Notes: generated by a model from the letters alone, not told the origin. DNA of 64,000 nucleotides from Opitutaceae bacterium (GCA_005799525.1 SYGN01000290.1:1-64000); one strand, 5' to 3'; shown: positions 1 through 9,361, counted from the stretch's first letter. A program made the numbers and translations.

Positions 1-2
1 AC

Positions 3-128
3 GAGTTCACCTTCCGCTTCAATCGCCGAAACTCCGCCTCGCGCGGCAAACTCTTCTATCGCCTCGTGCAACAGGCCGTGCAGGTGTCGCCGGCGACGTT
101 CAATTCTATCACTGCACCCAACCCATAG
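3..128 (+). mobile_element. C-terminal fragment of an IS1595-family transposase (truncated by window edge)
   Basis: Frame 3 reads EFTFRFNRRNSASRGKLFYRLVQQAVQVSPATFNSITAPNP*; the (L)DEFxFRFNRR..R..LF.RL signature resembles IS1595-family transposase C-termini. Confidence 0.7.
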
Positions 129-362
129 GGGTTGGTTGAGTCACGTAAATACTCAGAATTACAGATGGATACAGCGCATGGGAATTGTTTGGTGAGAGGC
201 ATGGGGGCCAGGCAAAGTACCGCGGAGGATTCCGGGAAGGCCGAGCTGGATACATGCAGTGGAGTGTAGGGCCGCTGCTTGCCGACGGGCCGCTGCGCGA
301 CGAAAAAATACGGCGTGGCGGCAAGCGCCAGCCCTCCCTCGATCAGTTTCCGTGAGCTCACA

Positions 363-1769
363 TTAGCTGCCCGGGTAGAGCGCAGCGAGGTGGTGCCAGG
401 TTTCGTGAAGCGCGCCGTTGACAGCGATGGGCGGGCGCACGCGGTCGCGCGTGAAGTAGCGGAGGCGGACGGTGGCGGCGCGAAGATTGGGGAAGGACGG
501 AATTTTCGTCGCGAGCTCGGCGCGGAGAGCGGCAGGGGAACGAACCGCGCCCCATTTGCACTCGCCCAATTCGATCACGCCATCGTCGCGGAGGGCGACA
601 GTGTCGATCTGCACATCCTTCGCCCAAAATTCGCCGATGGTGGTGGTGGTGGTGATTGTTTCCGCAGCGTGGAGCAGCGGAATCGCTTCGCGGCAGAGAC
701 GTTCGAAGGCTTCGCCGCAGAAGGCGTCGAAGTGCGGACGGACGAGTTCGCGCACCGAGTGCTCGGGGCCGAGGACGGGGATGCGGCTGAGGTTGGGATA
801 GACAAAACGAAACCAGAAACGGAGGAGCGGATCGGCGATGGCGTAACGGGTCTCGCGCGCGGTGTTGGCGGCACCGTGGAGCGGATGGCGGCGGCGCACG
901 TAACCGAGCTCCATGAGCGTGCCGAGGTAGTAGGGGAGGGCGCGGTCGCCGAGGCCGGCGGCGCGGGCGATGCCGCCGTTGGTGGTTTCGCCAAGCGCGG
1001 CCATGGCGTGGAGGACGCCGTGGTAGTTGGCGACATCCCGGAGTTCCTCGCGGAGGAGAAACTCAGGTTCCCGGGCCAGCGCGGCGCTGTCGCGGAAAAA
1101 ATTGGCAGCGAGGTTTTGCTCGATCGAGCGGTCGCGGTCGAAGCACTCCAGGTAAGCGGGGAGGCCGCCGCAGACGAAGTAGGCTTGGGCATGATCGGCG
1201 TGAGACCAGCCCGGGTGAAACGCAGCCGACCCGCGGAAGCCGAAGGGGCGCAGGAGGAGCTGGGCGGTGCGGCGGCCGAAGAGTGGGCTTTTTTTGCCGA
1301 GGACCTCGCGCTCCATGAACCCGAGGTAGGAGCCGCAGAGGATGAGCATGATCTTGCCGGACTTTTGCCAACGGCGATCCCACGCCTCTTGAATGACACT
1401 GGGTAATTCGGGACTGCTCTCGGTGGTCCACTGGAATTCGTCGAGCGCGATGAGGAGTTTACCCGGGCCTTTCCAGCGTTCGTCGACGAGGCGGAAGGCT
1501 TCGGCCCAGGTCTCGACGGGGACTTGGGCGAGGAGCGGTTCGTCGAGGGTGACGGCGGCGAGCTGGAGAAACTCCCGGCGCTGGAGCAGTGCGGGCCCTT
1601 GCTTGCCCACGTGGTAGATGGCGGGCTTGCCGACAGCGAACTCGACAATGAGGCGGCTCTTGCCGGTGCGCCGCCGACCGTAAATGGGGATGAAGGCGGA
1701 ACGTGGGCCGGTCCACGCCGCGGCGAGCTCGGCGAGCTCGGTGGCGCGACCGAAGAAGGACGGGGCCAT
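363..1769 (-). CDS. Archaeal-type AAA ATPase with DUF234-like C-terminal region
   Basis: FFGRATELAELAAAW, Walker A-like YGRRRTGKSRLIVEF, LIALDEFQW Walker B, C-terminal nuclease-like segment (DVQIDTVALRDDGVIELGECKW). Confidence 0.85.
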   Translation of the reverse strand: MAPSFFGRATELAELAAAWTGPRSAFIPIYGRRRTGKSRLIVEFAVGKPAIYHVGKQGPALLQRREFLQLAAVTLDEPLLAQVPVETWAEAFRLVDERWKGPGKLLIALDEFQWTTESSPELPSVIQEAWDRRWQKSGKIMLILCGSYLGFMEREVLGKKSPLFGRRTAQLLLRPFGFRGSAAFHPGWSHADHAQAYFVCGGLPAYLECFDRDRSIEQNLAANFFRDSAALAREPEFLLREELRDVANYHGVLHAMAALGETTNGGIARAAGLGDRALPYYLGTLMELGYVRRRHPLHGAANTARETRYAIADPLLRFWFRFVYPNLSRIPVLGPEHSVRELVRPHFDAFCGEAFERLCREAIPLLHAAETITTTTTIGEFWAKDVQIDTVALRDDGVIELGECKWGAVRSPAALRAELATKIPSFPNLRAATVRLRYFTRDRVRPPIAVNGALHETWHHLAALYPGS

Positions 1770-1795
1770 GAAAGGAAGAATTTAATCAAACGGTG

Positions 1796-1821
1796 ACTTG
1801 TCAAGTCACGACTTGACAAGT
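1796..1821. promoter_or_regulatory. Two adjacent odd-centred palindromes ACTTGTCAAGT-cacg-ACTTGACAAGT, putative operator
   Basis: Direct reading: each arm is a palindrome (ACTTG-N-CAAGT) and the arms are exact reverse complements; lies ~27 bp upstream of the minus-strand ATPase start. Confidence 0.6.
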
Positions 1822-1874
1822 GGTGATGAGCGAAGCGAGGACGTTACAATGAGCGCGCGGTGGCTGGGCCGGAA

Positions 1875-3812
1875 TTACGGCGCGGCCAGTTTGGCGGGGA
1901 CTGCGGAGGTTTGCACGCGCGCCTGAGCGGCGGCGATCAGGCGGCCGAGGAGTTCCGCGTAGCTCCAGTCGGCGAGTCCGGCCATGATGGCGGGATCGTC
2001 GTCCCAACGCCAACTGGGGTTCGGATTAACTTCGAGGAGCTTCAACGTGCCGTCGGCGGTAGCGCGGAAATCGATACGCGCAAAATCGCGGCAACCGAGG
2101 CGTTCGAAGAGTCGCTTTGAGTAATCATGGAGCAGGCCGAGTCGGTGTTTGTCGAGCCGGGCGGAGACGTAGCGGATGTCGGTCCAGTAGGGGGAATCGA
2201 GCCGGAATTTGGAATCGTAGGCGAGGATGTGGGGCAACGTGGCCGGCAACCGGGAATAATCCGCTTCGATGACGGGGAGCAGTTGGAAACCTTGCGCGGG
2301 GTTGCCGATGAGTCCGACGGTATATTCGGGGCCGGTGAGGAGTTCCTGCACCAGCAAGGCACGGCCGGGGAGCTCGGCGCGGAGCCGGGCGAGCGTGGCG
2401 ACGAGTTCAGCGCGGTTTTGCGCGATACTCTCGGCGGTGATGCCGACGCTGCCGTCGCCGCAGGCCGGTTTTACGATGACCGGGAAACTCGCGGGGGCGG
2501 GTAGCTCGGTATCGCGGGGACCGACGTAGAGTTCAAGCGGCACGGGGATGCCCATCGTAGCGGCGGCGGCGTTGACGACGGATTTGTCGAAGCAGATAGC
2601 GAGCGATGCGGGGCCGGAACCGGAGCACGGGACGCTCAGCATCTCGAGGAGTGCGGGAATGTGGAGCTCGTGGAGGGGCTCGTTGACGAAGCCTTCGTCG
2701 CAGAGATTGAGGGCGAAGGCGGGCGGGTGGGCGCGGAGATCAGCGGCGAGGGTGGCGTGGTTGTCGAGGAAGCGGAAACGGTAGCCGGGCAGTTCGGCGA
2801 GGGCCGTTTTGAGGTGCTGCACGGCGGTCAGATCTTCGGGCTGAAATTTACCGTCGAGTTTCACGGCATCGGCGAGGCGTGGGTCGCCGAGGATGACGGC
2901 CACGTCGGAAATATCTGGGCGGCGGGAGACGGTGTGGGATGCGCGGGTGGGGAGTTTGCTGGGGGTGTGTGCGGTGACGAAGACGCGGTGCGCCATCATG
3001 CCGAGATCTTGATTGCGGTCGGATCCGCTCAAAATGGTGCCGTGATCGCAGGGGCGGACGAAACCGCCGGCAAGGAGGAGGGTGTGGAGTTGTTCGCGCG
3101 CGTAAAGACGTTCGGCGTAGAATTGATCGACGAGGACGCCGCGCTCGGTGTGGGTGACGACTTCACGGCAGACGAGGCGCGTGCCATCGGCGGAGAGCAT
3201 GCGTTCGCGGCAGACGAAGTGGTGCCGGTCGATCCATTCCCACGACCGAGGCTCAAAATTTTTCCGCACCCAATCTCCGTCGGAAATATCCATCGCGAGG
3301 ATACCACCGGGACGCAGCGCGGCGCGGACGGCGGCGAGCACGGCGAGATCCTCGGCTTGGCAATCGAAGTAACCGAAGGAGTTGCCCAGAATGGCGACGC
3401 CGTCGAAGGGGGTGTCGGTGGCGGGAAGCGAGCGGGCGTCACCCTCGAGGAAATTGACGGTGAGGCGTGCGGCGCGGGCGCGGCGGCGCGCGAGTTGGAT
3501 GAGGTAGTGCGAGCGGTCGAGGCCGGTGAGGTGGCCGAAGCCGCGGCCGGCGAGTTCGAGACTGTGGCGGCCTTGACCGCAGCACAGGTCGAGCACGCGG
3601 GCGCTGGGCTTGAGGCCGGTGGCGGCGAGGAGGAGGTCGACGTCGGCGGTGGTGTTGGCGGCGTTTTCCACGACGTCGCCGTCGGTCTTGACGTAGGTGG
3701 CGTTGAAGAGCGTGCGCCACCAGTCGGCGGGGAGATGGCGTTCGAGGTCGGCGACGGGGCCGAGGGTGCGGGATTTTTTTGACAGAAGACGGGGTGAGGA
3801 GGGGGCGACCAT
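1875..3812 (-). CDS. Fusion protein: N-terminal class I SAM methyltransferase and C-terminal ATP-grasp (D-Ala-D-Ala ligase-like)
   Basis: N-term VLDLCCGQGRHSLELAGRG SAM motif; C-term PVIVKPACGDGSVGI, LLVQELLTGPEYTVGLIGN, DFARIDFRATADGTLKLLEVNPNPS ATP-grasp motifs; single uninterrupted ORF. Confidence 0.85.
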   Translation of the reverse strand: MVAPSSPRLLSKKSRTLGPVADLERHLPADWWRTLFNATYVKTDGDVVENAANTTADVDLLLAATGLKPSARVLDLCCGQGRHSLELAGRGFGHLTGLDRSHYLIQLARRRARAARLTVNFLEGDARSLPATDTPFDGVAILGNSFGYFDCQAEDLAVLAAVRAALRPGGILAMDISDGDWVRKNFEPRSWEWIDRHHFVCRERMLSADGTRLVCREVVTHTERGVLVDQFYAERLYAREQLHTLLLAGGFVRPCDHGTILSGSDRNQDLGMMAHRVFVTAHTPSKLPTRASHTVSRRPDISDVAVILGDPRLADAVKLDGKFQPEDLTAVQHLKTALAELPGYRFRFLDNHATLAADLRAHPPAFALNLCDEGFVNEPLHELHIPALLEMLSVPCSGSGPASLAICFDKSVVNAAAATMGIPVPLELYVGPRDTELPAPASFPVIVKPACGDGSVGITAESIAQNRAELVATLARLRAELPGRALLVQELLTGPEYTVGLIGNPAQGFQLLPVIEADYSRLPATLPHILAYDSKFRLDSPYWTDIRYVSARLDKHRLGLLHDYSKRLFERLGCRDFARIDFRATADGTLKLLEVNPNPSWRWDDDPAIMAGLADWSYAELLGRLIAAAQARVQTSAVPAKLAAP

Positions 3813-3822
3813 ACGTCAGGGG

Positions 3823-4719
3823 TTATTTCAATTCGAACCAAACGGGGGTGAGGTCAGTGGGCTCGCCATTGTAGTTCATGACGATTTCTTCGCCGGCGGC
3901 GATGTCGCGGAGGGCGACGAAATGGATGAGGTGCTCGTCGAGCTGAAGCCGGTAGCGGGCGCTGGGGGTGAAGGAGTGGTTGTAGAGAGAGGCGTAGCCG
4001 AGGGCGATCGCGGTGTGGGCGTGCTCCGGCCCCCACTCAAAACAGTAGTGGTAGAGCTGGGTTTTTTCGAGGTTGGGCCACTCGGTATCGGGGCTGATGA
4101 TGACTGGGGCGCGTTCAAAAAGCTCGCCGGCGGCGATGGGCGCGGTGGCGAAGACGCCGCGGCCTTTGCCGGGTACGGGGCCGAGGCGGAGTTTGGTGCC
4201 GGGCGCGACGGGGGTCGGATTTTCGTAGCCGCGCACCCGGTAACGATCCACGCGGCCGACGCAGGCGGGCGCGCCGCAGCGGCATTTAAAGGTCCAGCGA
4301 GCGTCCCAGAAAAATGAGGACGGGGCGGCGAGCCACTCGGCCATGGTGACGGAGTCGTAGCTGAACGTGAGTTCTTCGCCCTCGGCGATGGCGCGCGTGG
4401 TGATGACGGCGAGCGTATCATCGACGGTGCAGTTGGGCGCACAGGAGTGGTTGATGAAACGGGCGGCGGTCGTGGGGACCATCCACTCTTTGCCCTCGAG
4501 GAGAATCGCGTGGCACACCTCGGAAACGGGCACGTCGCGCCACAAAACGGTGGGACCGGCGAAGCGCTCTACGGTGGTGCCGCCAGCAAGGGCGGTGGTG
4601 GCAAAGAGCCCTTGGTCAGGTCCGGTGACGGAGGATACGCGGCTGGGGAAGGGGTGAGAAGAAGTGGCCAAAGGTGAACGGAGGAAGCGCGAGACAATCG
4701 GGGCTACGGCGCAAATCAA
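3823..4719 (-). CDS. Tandem SET-domain protein (two SET-like repeats)
   Basis: First SET: GLFATTALAGG...FINHSCAPNC...AIAEGEELTFSYDS then CRCGAPACVG post-SET-like cysteines; second: GRGVFATAPIAAGELFE...LYNHSFTPSARY...DIAAGEEIVMNYN. Start uncertain (TTG in track). Confidence 0.8.
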   Translation of the reverse strand: MICAVAPIVSRFLRSPLATSSHPFPSRVSSVTGPDQGLFATTALAGGTTVERFAGPTVLWRDVPVSEVCHAILLEGKEWMVPTTAARFINHSCAPNCTVDDTLAVITTRAIAEGEELTFSYDSVTMAEWLAAPSSFFWDARWTFKCRCGAPACVGRVDRYRVRGYENPTPVAPGTKLRLGPVPGKGRGVFATAPIAAGELFERAPVIISPDTEWPNLEKTQLYHYCFEWGPEHAHTAIALGYASLYNHSFTPSARYRLQLDEHLIHFVALRDIAAGEEIVMNYNGEPTDLTPVWFELK

Positions 4720-4839
4720 GCCGCACGTGGCGGGCGGGCACGTGGCGGGGGCGGGGCCGAAAGGAGGAGGGGATCGAGAAAAACCTCACGGCTTCTAGCG
4801 CGCCGTCGCCGCCGGTGAGGGTGCGACGGTGAGCCCGAC

Positions 4840-7218
4840 TCAACGTTTCTTGTTCAACGCGGCGGCGAACCAGTCGTTGTTCACTGCGGCCGGTGGGCGA
4901 GGTGCGGCCGGTGCGCCGCCACCGGGGCGGGGGCCGCTGCCGGGTGAGCGCTGGCCGCCGGGGCTGCCGGTATTCGCGGTTTTGGGACCGAGGGTGGGAT
5001 TGCTGCGCATCGAGAGTGCGATGCGGTTGCGCGGGAGATCGATTTCCGTGACGGTGACCTGAACTTTTTGGCCGGGCTTCACGACGGTCGAGGGTTCTTT
5101 CACAAAGGAGTCGGCGAGCTGGCTGACGTGTACGAGGCCGTCTTGATGGACGCCGCTGTCGACGAAGGCACCGAACGCGGTGACTTTGGTCACTATGCCG
5201 GGGAGTTTCATGCCGGGTTTGAGATCCTCGGGCCGGTGCACCTCGGCGGAGAAGGCGAAGACTTCGAATTTCTCGCGCGGATCACGGCCTGGTTTCGCGA
5301 GCTCGACCATGATGTCGGTAAGCGTCGGGAGACCGACTTCGGGCGTGACGTAGGTTTCGAGTTTGATTTTCGCGCGGAGTTTTCCGTCGCTGATCAGCTC
5401 GGGGACTGTGGTGCCGAGGTCGGCGGCCATTTTTTCGACGAGCGGGTAACGCTCCGGATGAACGGAGCTCGCGTCGAGTGGGTGCGCGGCATCGCGGATC
5501 CGCAGGAAGCCGGCCGCTTGCTCGTAGGCCTTGGGGCCGAGGCGCGGGACGTCCCTAAGGTCGGCGCGGGATTTGAAGGGGCCCTTTTCGTTGCGGCGCG
5601 CGACAATCGCGGCAGCGGTCGCGGCGTTGAGACCGGAGACGTAGCTGAGGAGTTGTTTCGAAGCGGTGTTAAGCTCGACGCCGACGCCGTTAACGGAGCT
5701 GACGACGGTATCGTCGAGGGAACGTTTGAGTGCGGCTTGGTCGACGTCGTGTTGGTATTGGCCGACGCCGATAGATTTTGGGTCGAGCTTTACGAGCTCG
5801 GCGAGCGGATCCATGAGACGGCGGCCGATGGAGACAGCGCCGCGCACCGTGAGATCGTGGTCGGGGAATTCTTCGCGGGCGACATCGCTAGCGGAGTAAA
5901 TCGAGGCGCCGGACTCGTTGACCATGACGATGGGAATCGCGCCGGAGAGGCCGAGCGTTCGGACGAAGGCTTCGGTCTCGCGCCCCGCGGTGCCGTTGCC
6001 GATGGCGACGGCCTCGACGTGGAAGAACTTCACGAAGCCGGTGAGCTTTTCCTTCGCCTCGACCTCCATGCGGTCGGGAAAAACGACGTCGTTGTGGAGG
6101 AGTTTTCCCTGACGATCGAGGATGACGACTTTGCAGCCGGTGCGGATGCCGGGGTCGATGGCCATCACGGCTTTTTGCCCGAGTGGGGCGGCGAGGAGGA
6201 GTTCGCGGAGATTGTCGGCGAAGACTTTGATGCCGGCTTCGTCCGCGCGCTTCTTGGATTCGAGACGCATCTCGGTTTCCATCGAGGGGCAGAGGAGACG
6301 TTTGCAGGAATCCTGCACGGCGAGGACGACCTGGGTGGCGCAGGAGTTGAGCGTTGAGGGTTGAGAGCCCAGAGTCGTTTTGACGAAGAACTGCTGCACT
6401 TCGGCGAAGGCGGTGGCCTCGTCGGGGAGTTGCACGCGCATCATGAGGAAAAGTTCTTTCTCGCCACGGCGCATGGCGAGGACGCGGTGGGAAGGGGCTT
6501 TGTTCAGCGGCTCGCTCCACTCGAAATAGTCTTTGAACTTCGAAGCTTCGACGGAGCTGTCTTTGCCAGTGAGGACTTTCGAGGAGATGATCGCGTCTTT
6601 TTGGTAAACGGCGCGGAGCTTGGCGCGGGCGTCTTTGTCGTCGCTTACGCGCTCGGCGATGATGTCGCGGGCACCGGCGAAGGCTTCGTCGGTGGAGGCG
6701 ATTTTGGAAACGACGTTTTTGCCGTCGTCAGCGGTGTAGTCCCGGCCGACGTAGGCCTGCGCGGCGGCGAGGGCGTCGGTGGTCGGGTCTTGGGCCCAGA
6801 GCAGTTCGGACAGGGGTTCGAGGCCTTTTTCTTTCGCGATGGTGGCGCGAGTGCGTTTCTTCGGACGGAAGGGGAGGTAAATGTCCTCGAGGACCGCGAG
6901 GGTGTCGGCGGCGTTGATGGATTTTTCGAGCGCGGGCGTGAGGAGGTTGCGCTCTTTGAGTGACGAGAGAATGGCGGCGCGGCGCTCGTCGATGGCCTTC
7001 ATCTGCTCGAGGCGGTCGCGGATGGCGAGCACCTGGACCTCGTCGAGTTCGCCGGTGACCTCTTTGCGGTAGCGGGCGATGAAGGGCACGGTCGCGCCTT
7101 CGGCGAAGAGTTGGGCGGTGGCCGCGACTTGATAGACCTTGATGTTCAGCTCGGCCGCGAGGCGGAGGACATGGTCGGGATTGGGTTGAGTGGAGGCCGG
7201 GGAGGCGACAGCGGACAT
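4840..7218 (-). CDS. tex: Tex-family RNA-binding transcriptional accessory protein (S1 domain)
   Basis: Tex N-terminal motifs, FIARYRKEVTGELDEVQVLAIRDRLEQ, YqgF-like MAIDPGIRTGCKVVILD, S1 domain LPGIVTKVTAFGAFVDSGVHQDGLVHVSQL; start chosen at MSAVASP. Confidence 0.93.
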   Translation of the reverse strand: MSAVASPASTQPNPDHVLRLAAELNIKVYQVAATAQLFAEGATVPFIARYRKEVTGELDEVQVLAIRDRLEQMKAIDERRAAILSSLKERNLLTPALEKSINAADTLAVLEDIYLPFRPKKRTRATIAKEKGLEPLSELLWAQDPTTDALAAAQAYVGRDYTADDGKNVVSKIASTDEAFAGARDIIAERVSDDKDARAKLRAVYQKDAIISSKVLTGKDSSVEASKFKDYFEWSEPLNKAPSHRVLAMRRGEKELFLMMRVQLPDEATAFAEVQQFFVKTTLGSQPSTLNSCATQVVLAVQDSCKRLLCPSMETEMRLESKKRADEAGIKVFADNLRELLLAAPLGQKAVMAIDPGIRTGCKVVILDRQGKLLHNDVVFPDRMEVEAKEKLTGFVKFFHVEAVAIGNGTAGRETEAFVRTLGLSGAIPIVMVNESGASIYSASDVAREEFPDHDLTVRGAVSIGRRLMDPLAELVKLDPKSIGVGQYQHDVDQAALKRSLDDTVVSSVNGVGVELNTASKQLLSYVSGLNAATAAAIVARRNEKGPFKSRADLRDVPRLGPKAYEQAAGFLRIRDAAHPLDASSVHPERYPLVEKMAADLGTTVPELISDGKLRAKIKLETYVTPEVGLPTLTDIMVELAKPGRDPREKFEVFAFSAEVHRPEDLKPGMKLPGIVTKVTAFGAFVDSGVHQDGLVHVSQLADSFVKEPSTVVKPGQKVQVTVTEIDLPRNRIALSMRSNPTLGPKTANTGSPGGQRSPGSGPRPGGGAPAAPRPPAAVNNDWFAAALNKKR

Positions 7219-7435
7219 GCGTGGAAACGGCCGAGCAGAGCGCGCGGCGGGGCGTGCGCAATCTCCAAAATGACTGCGGACGCCGTTGCCTCTGAAAAAA
7301 AGGAAGCGACCTGCTGGCGGCCTTTGAACCGCAGAAGACGGACAGTCTGACCGAGAGGGAGCCGGAATAAACAACCAAAACTTGTCTCGACCCTGGGTGT
7401 GTGCGCCTCTTTTTTTCATCGGTCCTTTTTCAACG

Positions 7436-9289
7436 ATGTCCGCCATCAATCGCTTCCTCCTCGAAAACAAACTTCGTATCGCGACGAATCCCTGCGTGTC
7501 GCCCGACTTTTGTCTCGATTGGTCGGCGCTGCGCGACGAGCTCCGCGCCGGCAAGGCGATGAAGGTTTACGCGAAGAGCCGATTTGGGACGGCCGCGGGC
7601 GCGTTCACTCTGGTGGAAAACGTCCAAGGCGACTGCGCGTGGCGACTGCAGGGCGATGCGGGGAAGGCGGATACGTTGCACGACGCGGTGGCACTCACGG
7701 ATGGCACGACGGTGTTTCCCGCGACCTTTGCGAACCTGCTGCAACTGAAGAACCTCATCCAGGCGCACCACGCGGCCTCGACGATTTTCCCCACCGCCAC
7801 CGAACAGCTCGGGCGCAGCACGCTCGGGATCGGCGCACGTTTCACGACCCTGCACTGGCCAGCCGTCGAGTGGGCGATGAGCGCGTTGAGTCTCGGCGTG
7901 ACGGCGAACCAGAATTCGATTCCGCGTGAGCTCGTCTACGACACCGATGTCATGCTCGCGGGCAAGCTCGACACGGTGCCGTTTCCGTTCATCGGCACCC
8001 ACGTGCCCGAGGGCCACCAAGGTCAGAGCGTCGAAGGCATGAGCCACGGTTGCGTGCTCTCGAAACTGAAAACCGGTTTTCACCGCCGCGGGATTGCGTG
8101 GAGCTTCAACGCGGACCACCAACCCATCGGCGGAAAATTTGACTCGCGTGAAGACGCGCTCGTCACCGGGTGTGTGCTCGCGAGCTACATCACGTTCGAT
8201 CTCTCGCCCGAACTCGCGCAGACGACCGTCGCCGATGACGCCGGCGGGTGGGTCGCAGCCCATGTCCCGGCCGCGCTCGTCGCGACGGTGAAGGCACGGG
8301 TGGCGAAAGCTGGCCTCACTTTGAATGAAGCCGAATTCGCTAGGCTCCTCGCCCACGTCTGGCCGTCGCTGCAAAAGATGAAAGTCCGCGACGAGAAATA
8401 CGCCGCCGCGCGCGCCAAGCTTTTCACGACCGCCGCCGGCCGGGCCTACTTGCGCGAACTCTCGATCGACGAACTGCCCGGCCTCACCACTGCCGAGACC
8501 ACGGCTATTATGCTCGCGCTCTGTGAGGCTTTGGGGATGAAGATCCACTTCGTCGCGCCTGCGTTCGGCTTCCAGAAAAACATGCCCTATCCCGACAACG
8601 CCGCGCTGCGCTCGCTGATCGAGAAGCAGTGGGCGGTGTGTCAGAATTTCGGTGCGAGCATCGGTTTCCACTCGGGCTCCGGAAAATCGGCCGAGAATTA
8701 TCAAGTCATGGGCCAAGTCACGGGCAGCCGGCTCGAAATCAAGACGAGCGGCCGTTACACCTACGAGATGGGTCGAGCGCTGTTTACCTCGAAGAATGCG
8801 GCCGATCAGGCCCTGTGGCGCGATTGGTACAAGTTCACCCTCGAGCTTGCGCTGCTCGGTGCTTTCAGCGCCGACGCCACGGAACGGAAGATGGCGCGGA
8901 TGTTCGTCACCGATGCGCTCGCGAAGTCCGGCCAGTCGACCGACGTGTTCGCCGACCCGACCGCCACGCGCGGTGCGCTCGCAGCGCTGGCGGCCAGCCC
9001 CGAGCACATGTTTTGGTTTGAATATAATTTCCTCCACGTGCTCGCCGCCGGCGGTCGCGCGGAGAAGGCTGCGCTGGGCGACCACACGCCGGCGGGTTAT
9101 CAGCAACGAGCCCGTTTCTATGCGATCAGCGACGAAGGCCGGCTCAATTTTTCAAAAAACATCGCGAGCTACATCGTGTTTCTCGCCGAAAACACCGGCC
9201 TCGCGCCCGCCGTGACCTGCGTCGCTGCGCACAAGCTCCTCGCTGGCTACACGTCGCTCGACGCGATGCTGAACGATATTTCCAGGTAA
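7436..9289 (+). CDS. Tagaturonate epimerase (UxaE)-like protein
   Basis: Segment SIGFHSGSGKSAENYQVMGQVTGSRLEIKTSGRYTYEMGRAL resembles UxaE family; adjacent to uxaC. Confidence 0.7.
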   Translation: MSAINRFLLENKLRIATNPCVSPDFCLDWSALRDELRAGKAMKVYAKSRFGTAAGAFTLVENVQGDCAWRLQGDAGKADTLHDAVALTDGTTVFPATFANLLQLKNLIQAHHAASTIFPTATEQLGRSTLGIGARFTTLHWPAVEWAMSALSLGVTANQNSIPRELVYDTDVMLAGKLDTVPFPFIGTHVPEGHQGQSVEGMSHGCVLSKLKTGFHRRGIAWSFNADHQPIGGKFDSREDALVTGCVLASYITFDLSPELAQTTVADDAGGWVAAHVPAALVATVKARVAKAGLTLNEAEFARLLAHVWPSLQKMKVRDEKYAAARAKLFTTAAGRAYLRELSIDELPGLTTAETTAIMLALCEALGMKIHFVAPAFGFQKNMPYPDNAALRSLIEKQWAVCQNFGASIGFHSGSGKSAENYQVMGQVTGSRLEIKTSGRYTYEMGRALFTSKNAADQALWRDWYKFTLELALLGAFSADATERKMARMFVTDALAKSGQSTDVFADPTATRGALAALAASPEHMFWFEYNFLHVLAAGGRAEKAALGDHTPAGYQQRARFYAISDEGRLNFSKNIASYIVFLAENTGLAPAVTCVAAHKLLAGYTSLDAMLNDISR

Positions 9290-9292
9290 TGC

Positions 9293-9350
9293 GTGGCACG
9301 GGCGTCTCGCCCGTGATTACCACGATTCACGGGCGAGACGCCCGTGCCAC
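9293..9350. repeat. Perfect 23-bp inverted repeat GTGGCACGGGCGTCTCGCCCGTG ... CACGGGCGAGACGCCCGTGCCAC
   Basis: Direct reading, 12-nt loop attaccacgatt, between uxaE and uxaC. Confidence 0.9.
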
Positions 9351-9361
9351 CTTCTCTCCCG

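Noticed and set aside
2661-3782. Long plus-strand ORF (373 aa) opposite the methyltransferase/ATP-grasp gene
   Set aside because: Antisense shadow ORF from high GC3; no recognisable motif, and the opposite strand has clear domains. Same reasoning applied to 279..1406, 5068..6357, 7430..9106, 11062..12228, 22245..23522, 24323..25312 and 27022..28893.
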